A DNA stretch of 64,000 nucleotides from Alteromonas sp. KC3 (GTDB taxonomy: Bacteria; Pseudomonadota; Gammaproteobacteria; Enterobacterales; Alteromonadaceae): the NCBI RefSeq assembly GCF_016756315.1, contig NZ_AP024235.1:2542001-2606000 (forward strand). Reading direction: 5' to 3'. The notes under the pieces are model-generated. The model did no database searches. It was given only the letters and a program-made list of their open reading frames with translations, and was not told the origin of the DNA. Both the position numbers and the translations under genes were made by a program. Below are positions 39,901 through 46,457 of this stretch, one piece after another (the first letter of the stretch is position 1; each line of letters starts with the position of its first letter).

Positions 39901-40347
39901 CAATAGAGGTGCCATTTCCATTGCGGCCATTCCGCTGTAGTGCATGGTACCTATACCTGCGCCAACCAGAATCCCTCCAATGACAATTTCATGAACTGTT
40001 ATTTTGCTTCTTATCAGTAAATTTAACGCGACCCACGCAGCGGCAATACCGGGCAAGGCAGACAGTGCAGTAATAGAAACGTTGTAGTCGACGGGGAGGC
40101 ATAGGTCGAAGGCAGTCATACCCAGAAAGTGCATCGACCAAATACCGCCGCCTAAGGCTAAACTTCCCGTACCCAGTAAAATGTTTTTGCGACTTTTCTC
40201 TTCTGTTACCGCGGCTTGCCCCGCCACATTAAATGCCATGAATGACGCAAAAATGGCGACAATCAATGATAAAAGCACCAGAGGTAAGTTATAGAATCCT
40301 TCTATGAGCCTAGCTTGTTCTTCAAAATTAAAATATTGAGACACCAT
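36979..40347 (-). CDS. MHYT-PAS hybrid histidine kinase with receiver and HPt domains
   Basis: 1122 residues. The seven-helix MHYT sensor (about 18-260) has GIWSMHFLGMTAF, IGTMHYSGMAAME and IAGMHYTGMAAAR. Two PAS domains follow (about 270-395 and 400-520). HisKA carries the phospho-His in NMSHEIRTPMNAI (about 550), the ATPase domain follows (NLIGNAVKFTHEGEV, YGGTGLGTTISKQLVELMG), then a receiver (VVLMDLQMPKMDG, about 780-900) and a C-terminal HPt (VTHNLKGTSGNL, about 990). A multi-step phosphorelay that ends in the co-transcribed HD-GYP regulator is the simplest reading. A gas or redox signal is inferred from the MHYT family. Confidence 0.94.
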   Translation of the reverse strand: MVSQYFNFEEQARLIEGFYNLPLVLLSLIVAIFASFMAFNVAGQAAVTEEKSRKNILLGTGSLALGGGIWSMHFLGMTAFDLCLPVDYNVSITALSALPGIAAAWVALNLLIRSKITVHEIVIGGILVGAGIGTMHYSGMAAMEMAPLLRYDLPIFLLSIVVAVALAMLSLWIKFGITAATRSKDLLGKHVVLASVVMGLAIAGMHYTGMAAARFVLPPGLETSNQTSEVAAVLAISIAIFTVTLIAIVLGITLLFKYKDVMLRAVESERIQSAITDTAVDAILTVDNKGIVRTANPAVADIYGYTQSEIIGMHASALVPPERRHMYNDDFFNQRVVPTEQIIGAGREVEILRKDGTRIPARVGIGYTKVDDKPVFVSFASDLRARKKMEDALRESEAKFRSLIANIPGAAYRALCKDGWPMVFISNAIKEITGYPPEDFVLPNPKRHFSELYHPDDAAALSDISSFQDTFTIEYRLIDKAGNTRWVIEQGTCVKADDGELLYIDGFITDITKRRQMEEELKIAKNNAEQAAAARTAFLANMSHEIRTPMNAIIGFSDLMLTEALREEQKSHLTTINRSARSLLHLLNDILDSAKLDKGKLELDYRDFCLREELDLVISTFWLEAKRKKVTLSLDVDESVAKGYHGVPERLRQVLNNLIGNAVKFTHEGEVQVRVHSDGKQVYFEVSDTGIGMTPEQVEKVFDPFSQADASMSRKYGGTGLGTTISKQLVELMGGNIFAQSVINQGTTFTFRLPLEPVELKSRSEAEKVHHNVSSLSPLRVLVVDDVHQNIELLSLLLKRTGHSVDSASDGEIALQKMQDCSFDVVLMDLQMPKMDGLEAAKQRRAYEKAEGLSPLPIIALTASVLIQDKHAAQNAGMEGFANKPVDFPSLMEEVARVLNISTSVITGNDLVEKANVLDDNETDNDTAVIYDSHIINMNKAVALWGSELVVLQEIDKFVVDSKEKIDDLMSALIAEDYNKVVAVTHNLKGTSGNLCLTAFFKTTLLLEADAIKEEVDIEQVNQLRNAIEAIEQMLSESPLYGEQAINESIDSDLLLAHLKQMLKSVEQNMLDEEELTFLRDIGLSKFKDDVAQILLDVDDFEFESAQHGIKALIDELEQVRA

Positions 40348-40632
40348 ATTTAAGCCTTAGTTACTCAGTAGACTGCACACAAACATATAAATTTTTGTCT
40401 TTTGGGCACGCAATAATAGACGAAGCATATTGCGCTTTATCGTATACATCATTACTTCGATATACCCAAATTAGCACAAGTTGCAATGTGATTTAACTAT
40501 ACAAAAGCTATACGAAGCGTGGTGCGATACTTACAAAGTGGTGGAGTGTTGTGAAGTGCACGAAGTATATTCGTAAATACATACTACCTTCGAGGGTAAT
40601 GAGATACGTAAGCTTATTTTCACGCTGAAAAG
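40348..40632. other. Intergenic region between hybrid kinase and left island boundary
   Basis: About 285 bp upstream of the hybrid kinase. It should contain that gene's promoter, but no convincing -35/-10 pair stands out. No gene or RNA was recognised. It ends at the 44-bp direct repeat. Confidence 0.4.
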
Positions 40633-40676
40633 AAAAAACCCAGCAAATGCTGGGTTCTTAATGTGGTTGCGGGAGC
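40633..40676. repeat. Left 44-bp direct repeat (putative att site)
   Basis: Identical to 45546-45589. It runs from six A through the hairpin CCCAGCA-aa-TGCTGGG to TGGTTGCGGGAGC, the complement of an initiator tRNA 3' end. After this point the sequence leaves the tRNA, so only a tRNA fragment exists here. It can also terminate the minus-strand SCO transcript. Confidence 0.85.
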
Positions 40677-40770
40677 GCGCAACACCTCGTATATACACAT
40701 TGAAATCAAGGATGTTGTGAAGAAATATAGAGACTAGTTCAGATGAGTGCATGTGGATTGTCTGTTCAAT

Positions 40771-41430
40771 TCAATTCATGCTTTGCTTTTTCAATGTTTT
40801 GATATCCTCAATAAGGTAATCAACCGAGGCGGCATTCAGCCCATTGTAAATACCTCGAATGTGCCGGTTTTTATCGATAAGAAGAAGGCTTTCAGTATGC
40901 AGAAAATCCTTATTTTTCTGCACATTGCCAAGATCTTCACTGGCAAAATAGGCTTGTTTTGCGATGGAGTAAATCGCTTCTTTATCCCCGGTGAGTAACA
41001 TCCAGTGTTGGTTGTCGATGCCATTTTTGTCAGCGTAGGCCTGCAACACCTCAATGGTGTCGGTTGATGGACGAATCGAGTGCTGCAATATCTTTACGTC
41101 GCTGTCGTTTAAAAACGTCTCCTGAACTTTAATCAGTTTTGAACGGATGGCCGGGCAGATACCTGGACAGGTACTGAAGAAAAAGCCTGCGACATAGATC
41201 TTGTCCTCAACATCTTTTTCAGTAATGTTTGTACCGCTTTGATCGGTAAAACTGAACGCTGGAATCTTATGAAACGTTTCCAGATTGACGGTGTTTTCCG
41301 ACAACCAGTAAGGTGCAAATGAAGGGTCTTGATAATAAGGCAACTCTTCACTAACGGCATTACTGCTGAGGCATACAATGCTAAGAGTTGCCAGCCTGAT
41401 TGCGATAATAATCCACTGAAATTTTTTCAT
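40771..41430 (-). CDS. SCO1/SenC-like thiol protein
   Basis: 219 residues. An N-terminal hydrophobic segment (about 5-23) exports or anchors it. The thioredoxin-fold domain carries the copper-binding CxxxC in STCPGICP (Cys88, Cys92) and the conserved distal His178 in FLHTESLLLID. Family knowledge: SCO proteins bind copper and help mature the CuA centre of cytochrome oxidase or act as periplasmic thiol reductases. No oxidase genes lie near it, so another target is likely. Its start overlaps the end of the MORN gene by 50 bp; it is the last gene of the YHYH-MORN-SCO operon in the island. Confidence 0.9.
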   Translation of the reverse strand: MKKFQWIIIAIRLATLSIVCLSSNAVSEELPYYQDPSFAPYWLSENTVNLETFHKIPAFSFTDQSGTNITEKDVEDKIYVAGFFFSTCPGICPAIRSKLIKVQETFLNDSDVKILQHSIRPSTDTIEVLQAYADKNGIDNQHWMLLTGDKEAIYSIAKQAYFASEDLGNVQKNKDFLHTESLLLIDKNRHIRGIYNGLNAASVDYLIEDIKTLKKQSMN

Positions 41431-41980
41431 CTTCTAATCCCACACAATTGTTCAATTTTCTGAGGCCGAAAATTCGACCATTCTTGTATTCAAAATTGCT
41501 AAATAATATACCGTTTAGACGCCATGCTTGCTGCAATCCGGAGGGTTGGCCGGCCTCGAAATTAAAACGTTTGAATTTGTTGCCGTTCCGGTACCACAAC
41601 CAGGCCTGACCTTGGGTTTTACCGCTTTCATAAAAGGTTTCTGAACGCTGATTTCCATTAAACCACCAGCTGCGGGTGTAGCCTTCTCTAATGCCATTTT
41701 GGTAATGTGCCTCATATGCCAAGGTGCCATCGGCAAACCACTTGCGGGCCACCCCTTGACGGCGCCCTTCAACGAAATCTTCCCGTGACGATACGTTTCC
41801 ATTGCTGTGATACGAAATGACTTCGCCTGTAAATGGGGTATGATTGTAAACCCTCAAACCGGCGCTATTGACTGAGATTTCCGATGAGTCAACGCGCGAC
41901 ACTTCACCTCTGAATAAAAACACCAGGCAAACCAATAAAAGCAAGCCAAAAAATGTAAATTTACGCCGCATGACTTGCAT
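41381..41980 (-). CDS. MORN-repeat exported protein
   Basis: 199 residues. A membrane or signal helix (about 9-24) precedes a run of about five MORN-type repeats (roughly 48-160): YHSNGNVSSREDFVEGRRQG, WFADGTLAYEAHYQNGIREG, WWFNGNQRSETFYESGKTQG and so on. MORN repeats form flat beta-hairpin ribbons that usually mediate binding. Its ATG overlaps the YHYH stop by one base (TGATG), so translation is coupled. The function is unknown; a structural or partner role in an envelope complex is inference. Confidence 0.85.
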   Translation of the reverse strand: MQVMRRKFTFFGLLLLVCLVFLFRGEVSRVDSSEISVNSAGLRVYNHTPFTGEVISYHSNGNVSSREDFVEGRRQGVARKWFADGTLAYEAHYQNGIREGYTRSWWFNGNQRSETFYESGKTQGQAWLWYRNGNKFKRFNFEAGQPSGLQQAWRLNGILFSNFEYKNGRIFGLRKLNNCVGLEDEKISVDYYRNQAGNS

Positions 41981-42828
41981 CAGTTAACACCGCTGGGTGT
42001 ACCTTGAAAGTTGCCAGGAAAAATCAAGTAGTAATCGCCATTAAGATATTGTTCAGCCGACACATGGTAATGATACTCACCATCCGTTGTAGATGAGTCT
42101 GTAAACTGAGTTACGGCGATATGCCCATTTGAAGCATCTAGACCTTCTGGATATCCATCACTTGAATAACAGCGCCTGCCGTAAATAAAAAATCCGTCAG
42201 ACATAATGCCTACGAGTTTGTCATCATCATATGAAATAGCGCGTGGCTCCAAGTGATAGTGGTATGTTTCAGGTCCCGTGTGCGCACCATTTCGATCAAA
42301 CCCTTGAATAACACCTAGTGAGACATCTCCGTTGCCTTCGGAATCATTAAAAATAGGCGCCCCACTTGTAGCGATACCTATCGCCCCAAGAGGGGTTGCA
42401 GAAGAGTTTGTTGCCAGCTCAGGCTCAATTGGAACGGTCAGTTCGTACACATTAATGTAATCTTCAATGTCGCCTGGCGAGCGCTGCTGGGTGAATAACT
42501 CAGGGTTTTCAGGAGCCACATAAAGGCCACTGGCATTGTCAGCATCCCAATAGGATGAGGTGTGATCGGGCTTACCATTTGATTCTATGACCACCGAACA
42601 TCCATCCGAAGAAAGCACAGCTGTCACATTGGGAGAATAATTAAACTCCAGAAAAATTGGGGGAAGCGATGTAACTGGGTTTACACATGGTTCACTTGAG
42701 ACAGGATCGGTTGTGGGTTGTTCGTTTGAAACAACCACATCTTCTGAAGAGTCGCCACCGCAAGCATTTAATAACGTACACACCGCAAGCACACACAAAG
42801 AACCGGAGAAAAAACGAAGTTGAGTCAT
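41980..42828 (-). CDS. YHYH-domain lipoprotein
   Basis: 282 residues. A lipoprotein signal has lipidation at LLNAC (Cys23), then an acidic/Ser-rich linker. The YHYH domain fills about 75-280, with TYHYHLEPRA near 188 and DGEYHYHVSAEQYLNG near 255, besides GIMSDGFFIYGRRCYS. The paired histidines suggest a metal or small-ligand site, but no activity is known for the family. It is the first gene of the minus-strand operon, and a 24-bp motif shared with the 43306 promoter lies about 55 bp upstream. Confidence 0.88.
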   Translation of the reverse strand: MTQLRFFSGSLCVLAVCTLLNACGGDSSEDVVVSNEQPTTDPVSSEPCVNPVTSLPPIFLEFNYSPNVTAVLSSDGCSVVIESNGKPDHTSSYWDADNASGLYVAPENPELFTQQRSPGDIEDYINVYELTVPIEPELATNSSATPLGAIGIATSGAPIFNDSEGNGDVSLGVIQGFDRNGAHTGPETYHYHLEPRAISYDDDKLVGIMSDGFFIYGRRCYSSDGYPEGLDASNGHIAVTQFTDSSTTDGEYHYHVSAEQYLNGDYYLIFPGNFQGTPSGVN

Positions 42829-42881
42829 GGAGTACCGCCACTATCTAGTCAGTAAATGTTGAACTTATGGGCATAGTACGA

Positions 42882-42905
42882 ATGAAATGTGCAGAAGCGG
42901 TGGAG
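42882..42905 (-). promoter_or_regulatory. Shared 24-bp motif, YHYH operon promoter
   Basis: Plus strand ATGAAATGTGCAG-N4-GGTGGAG, identical outside the N4 to 43349-43372. It contains GTGCAG and GTGGAG 11 bp apart, the direct-repeat spacing of OmpR-family sites. On the minus strand a -10-like TACTAT lies about 10 bp downstream. The island's own regulator is the likely binder (inference). Confidence 0.6.
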
Positions 42906-43002
42906 AAAAAACGTAGTTTTTGCAGGTTTTTAGCTCTGATAAAAATGTCATCCGGAAAGTCTAGGAATAAAGCAGATGCCTCACTTCCAACAAGGCAAAA
43001 CG

Positions 43003-43026
43003 AAAAAAGGAAGGTAAAAACCTTCC
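43003..43026 (-). terminator. Terminator of small secreted protein gene
   Basis: GGAAGG-taaaaa-CCTTCC with a preceding A-run on the plus strand, so it ends minus-strand transcription from 43306. Confidence 0.75.
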
Positions 43027-43036
43027 TCCTAGTAAT

Positions 43037-43306
43037 TCATCCTTGTTGTTTTTTGCCGCCTCCAGGCTGAGCATTAGGTACAGCAATGAGCATTTCATCG
43101 ATATATCGACATGACGCGGAAAGCTCTTCGCCAAAGCGTCCTATGAAGGTAACGGTGTCATTTTCTGCTCTATCTGTGCATGCCTCTATCGCTTCCTTAG
43201 GGGGCTTTCGTGGGCGATGCACATCTTCTTCCGCTCCGAAACTCGCAAAACCTGTTGATAATAATCCACAAAATAACAAACACTGGGAGATCTTTTTCAA
43301 AACCAT
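43037..43306 (-). CDS. Small secreted protein of unknown function
   Basis: 89 residues with a signal peptide (about 1-24, cleaved after FASFG/A). The mature part has an Arg/Pro/Lys-rich start (HRPRKPPKEAIEAC) and a compact motif, EAIEAC-x-FIGRFGEELSASCRYID, with two cysteines. Small periplasmic proteins of this general plan occur beside two-component genes in other proteobacteria, but I cannot name a family. It is divergent from the histidine kinase and shares its promoter motif with the YHYH operon, suggesting joint control. Confidence 0.7.
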   Translation of the reverse strand: MVLKKISQCLLFCGLLSTGFASFGAEEDVHRPRKPPKEAIEACTDRAENDTVTFIGRFGEELSASCRYIDEMLIAVPNAQPGGGKKQQG

Positions 43307-43348
43307 CTTTCCTCACCTGAACAATAATTTGTGAGCTTCAGGTTATCG

Positions 43349-43372
43349 ATGAAATGTGCAGTTTTGGTGGAG
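43349..43372 (-). promoter_or_regulatory. Shared 24-bp motif, small secreted protein promoter
   Basis: Same ATGAAATGTGCAG-N4-GGTGGAG as at 42882-42905, about 43 bp before the small gene and in the intergenic space shared with the histidine kinase. It may therefore also autoregulate the kinase operon. Confidence 0.6.
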
Positions 43373-43443
43373 TTTTGCTGCATATTGGCAGGATTTAGAG
43401 CGCAGATATAGTGTTGATGTCTGACATTAGCTAGAATCACCGA

Positions 43444-44838
43444 ATGAAAATTTCAACCAAACTATTTTTGACCCTGACAGGTTTGACAGCGTTAATTCTG
43501 CTGATTACCTTGATACTGGTAAGATGGAGCTTTCAGCAAGGCTTCCTGGATTTTATTGCCGATCTGGAACAAAAACGCATGAGCGTTTTGGCAGAGTCAA
43601 TATTGGCTGATTATCAGGCCAATGGAAATAATTGGGAATTTTTGAAAGGGCAACCTCTGGAATTTCGCAGGCCACCTGACAGGTTAAAGCAGCAAGGTCG
43701 ACGACCGCCGCCGGGTATGCCCAGACATCCAGACCGCGCTGGTCGCCAAAATTCACCGCCTACCGCTCTTTATTCTGTTGATGGTACCCTAATCGGTGGT
43801 GTTCCCTGGCAAGGTGAAGCGCGCCATCAGTTTAGCTATGCGATTTACGATAACGGAAACCTGGTCGCAGAATTACGCAGTTGGCCGTCTCCGGTGGCAG
43901 CAAATAGCGTTGCCAATGATTTCATCGCAAAACAGCTCAATCAAAGCATCTTAATTGGACTGGGTTGCTTACTGTTGGCAATCATTGCAGCCTGGATGTT
44001 AACGAAGCAACTGATTCGGCCTATTCGGCTGATTCATGACAAGGTGGTTACCTTGACGAAGGGCGAATATAAGGTTGAGAAGTCGCCCCTGCGAAACGAT
44101 GAGATGGGCCAGTTGATGCAAAACGTTGAACAATTGGCCGATACTCTGGATAAAACCCGTGAAGCCAAAAACCAGTGGTTCGCCGCTATTTCGCATGAGC
44201 TTCGCACCCCGTTAACCGTTTTAAAAGGCGAGTTAGAAGTGCTAGACGCAGGGATTCGCCCGTTTGATCAGGCAAGCTTGATTTCATTAAATCAAGAGAT
44301 CGCGTTGCTGGAGCACCTTATCAATGACCTCTACCAGTTGTCGCTCTCTGATATGGGTGGACTGAGTTACCAGTTTACCGATACCAATGTCAGTGAGGTT
44401 TTAGTGCAATCATGCGAATCTGTGGCACAACGATATGCCGACAAGAATATTCGCTTGCATCAGAACATTGCAACGTCCATCGTATTCGAAGTAGATGCCA
44501 ATCGTTTATCTCAGTTATTTCTCAATCTGCTTACCAATGCTCTGTTGTATACCGACAGCCCAGGTGATGTATACGTTGCCTTGGAAAAACAAAAAGAAGC
44601 GATTCACTTTACGATTGAAGATACGGCTCCTGCAGTAGCTAAAGATGATTATGACCAGCTGTTTGAGCCTCTTTTTCGTGGAAATCGGGCCCGTACACGT
44701 CAAGGCAGTGGAGCTGGTTTAGGTTTAGCAATATGTAAAAACATTGTTGAAGCTCATCAGGGAAGTATTACCGCTCAACCAAGTGATTTCGGTGGCATCG
44801 CGATGTTAGTTGTCATTCCCTTAACGAAGGTGCATTAA
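43444..44838 (+). CDS. BaeS-like sensor histidine kinase
   Basis: 464 residues. Two transmembrane helices (about 7-27 and 167-186) flank a periplasmic loop that is strongly Arg/Pro-rich (RRPPDRLKQQGRRPPPGMPR near 78-97). A HAMP domain follows (about 188-240), then HisKA with the phospho-His in AISHELRTPLTVLKG (about 250) and the ATPase domain (NLLTNALLYTDSPGDV, GSGAGLGLAICKNIVE). It phosphorylates the adjacent OmpR-type regulator. Overall it resembles BaeS envelope-stress kinases; the unusual basic loop suggests a different ligand. Its stop overlaps the regulator's ATG (TAATG). Confidence 0.92.
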   Translation: MKISTKLFLTLTGLTALILLITLILVRWSFQQGFLDFIADLEQKRMSVLAESILADYQANGNNWEFLKGQPLEFRRPPDRLKQQGRRPPPGMPRHPDRAGRQNSPPTALYSVDGTLIGGVPWQGEARHQFSYAIYDNGNLVAELRSWPSPVAANSVANDFIAKQLNQSILIGLGCLLLAIIAAWMLTKQLIRPIRLIHDKVVTLTKGEYKVEKSPLRNDEMGQLMQNVEQLADTLDKTREAKNQWFAAISHELRTPLTVLKGELEVLDAGIRPFDQASLISLNQEIALLEHLINDLYQLSLSDMGGLSYQFTDTNVSEVLVQSCESVAQRYADKNIRLHQNIATSIVFEVDANRLSQLFLNLLTNALLYTDSPGDVYVALEKQKEAIHFTIEDTAPAVAKDDYDQLFEPLFRGNRARTRQGSGAGLGLAICKNIVEAHQGSITAQPSDFGGIAMLVVIPLTKVH

Positions 44839-45524
44839 TGCAAAAAGATACCAGCATTCTCATCGTTGAAGACGAACCCAAAATTGCGCAGATATTGGTC
44901 GATTTCTTCTCCACTGAAGGCTATGCGACCAAGGTCCTGCATGACGGTATCCATGTTATCGATACCGTAAAAACTGCCCGACCCGACTTTGTGATCCTCG
45001 ACGTGATGTTGCCAAATAAAGATGGCTTAACACTTTGCAAAGAGATCCGTCAGTTTTCTGATGTTCCCATTCTTTTGCTGACAGCAAAAGTCGAGGAAAT
45101 CGATCGATTGATGGGTCTGGGTTTTGGCGCAGATGACTATGTATGCAAGCCATTTTCTGCACGGGAAGTAGTGTTGCGTGTATCAACTATTCTGCGCCGA
45201 ACACAAAACAAAGACCCCGACACAGACAATGTGCTCAGGTACAAAAACGTTTCTATCGACTTAGACCGGCATCAATGCACCATCAATGACCATGAAATGG
45301 TTCTTACGCCGGTTGAATTCAAGTTGTTGACGGCCCTTGTCGCAAAGCCTGAACGGGTATTGTCGCGGAATCAACTCATGCACATCTGTTATGAAGACCA
45401 GCGCATTGTCAGTGCACGTACCATAGACAGTCATATGAAAAACCTGCGCCACAAAGTTTCACAGGCGACCGACGGTGTTGAACTTATCCACGCGGTATAT
45501 GGAATTGGCTACAAGTGCAGTTAG
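44838..45524 (+). CDS. OmpR-family response regulator, BaeR-like
   Basis: 228 residues. The receiver (about 6-120) has acidic pair VEDEPK, phospho-acceptor in FVILDVMLPNKDG, Thr in LLLTAK and Lys in YVCKPFS. A winged-helix DNA-binding domain (about 135-226) ends with RTIDSHMKNLRHK and the wing VYGIGYKC. Such regulators bind direct repeats spaced about 11 bp, which matches the two shared motifs in this island. It is translationally coupled to its kinase and ends 21 bp before the right repeat. Confidence 0.94.
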   Translation: MQKDTSILIVEDEPKIAQILVDFFSTEGYATKVLHDGIHVIDTVKTARPDFVILDVMLPNKDGLTLCKEIRQFSDVPILLLTAKVEEIDRLMGLGFGADDYVCKPFSAREVVLRVSTILRRTQNKDPDTDNVLRYKNVSIDLDRHQCTINDHEMVLTPVEFKLLTALVAKPERVLSRNQLMHICYEDQRIVSARTIDSHMKNLRHKVSQATDGVELIHAVYGIGYKCS

Positions 45525-45545
45525 ATTGAGTAAATGGCAGAAACA

Positions 45546-45653
<108 letters not shown>

Positions 45654-45707
45654 TCTGTACGTTTAAACGTGTTGTTTACACATTTAAAAAATTCACCTAA
45701 TTTTCTG

Positions 45708-45784
<77 letters not shown>

Positions 45785-45840
45785 CCAGAAAATTACCGTT
45801 CAAAGCGATTCGTTTAGTGCCTCGCTTCAACGTGGTGCGT

Positions 45841-45868
45841 ATTATACATAGGGACTTTACTAACACAA
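45841..45868 (-). promoter_or_regulatory. Promoter of tandem initiator tRNA genes
   Basis: Minus strand TTGTGT, 16-bp spacer, perfect -10 TATAAT (complement of 45841-45846), followed by a GC-rich discriminator as in stable-RNA promoters. Confidence 0.6.
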
Positions 45869-45987
45869 GTGCTTAACACCGAAATATTTCAAATTTCTGA
45901 CTGTTCGCGGTTAATTTAACCAATGTGTACAAAGTTAATACGAATTAGCCCCTAATTGTGACGAAAAGCGAAATATGGGCTAACCAA

Positions 45988-46290
45988 TTATTTAAATTTT
46001 TCCATCTTTTCTGCTAAGGAAAAATCCAATTCGCTAAGGCCATCAGCGTCATGAGTGGTTAATCGAACTTCCACTTTGTTATATACATTGAACCATTCTG
46101 GATGATGTTTAAGCTTTTCCGCCCAAATGGCAATTTGAGACATCCACCCGAAAGCCCTAATAAAACTTTTGAACGTAAACGTCTTTTTAATAGCATCACC
46201 GTCTTGCTCCCATTTTACGTCATCACTAATCATGGCGTTCAATGCTTGAAGCTTGGTTTGAATTTCTGCATTAGACAACTTATCTGGCAT
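45988..46290 (-). CDS. Pterin-4a-carbinolamine dehydratase
   Basis: 100 residues, the full length of the family. The active-site segment is [22 protein letters not shown] (about 62-83) with paired histidines, preceded by the [20 protein letters not shown] helix region. It dehydrates 4a-hydroxytetrahydrobiopterin made by aromatic amino-acid hydroxylases such as phenylalanine hydroxylase. No hydroxylase lies nearby in this window, so its pathway partner is elsewhere. Confidence 0.93.
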   Translation of the reverse strand: MPDKLSNAEIQTKLQALNAMISDDVKWEQDGDAIKKTFTFKSFIRAFGWMSQIAIWAEKLKHHPEWFNVYNKVEVRLTTHDADGLSELDFSLAEKMEKFK

Positions 46291-46399
46291 ATGAGATCCC
46301 CTATTACTGTTATTTGTGGTTACTCTAATAGATACAGAAAAGATTAAAAGCAGCAGAAAGAATAAAACAAAAAATCCTGTGGTGATTAAAGTTTACAAA

Positions 46400-46429
46400 A
46401 AAACCGACCTTATCATTAAGGTCGGTTTT
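46400..46429 (-). terminator. Terminator after second TonB receptor
   Basis: AAAACCGACCTT and AAGGTCGGTTTT around atcatt, A-rich on the left, serving the minus-strand receptor. Confidence 0.85.
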
Positions 46430-46457
46430 ATCTTACAAACACTAGAGTGAAAGCGTT

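Noticed and set aside
40677..45545. Integrase or transposase inside the island
   Set aside because: Every sizeable frame on both strands is accounted for by the six cargo genes; none shows recombinase motifs.
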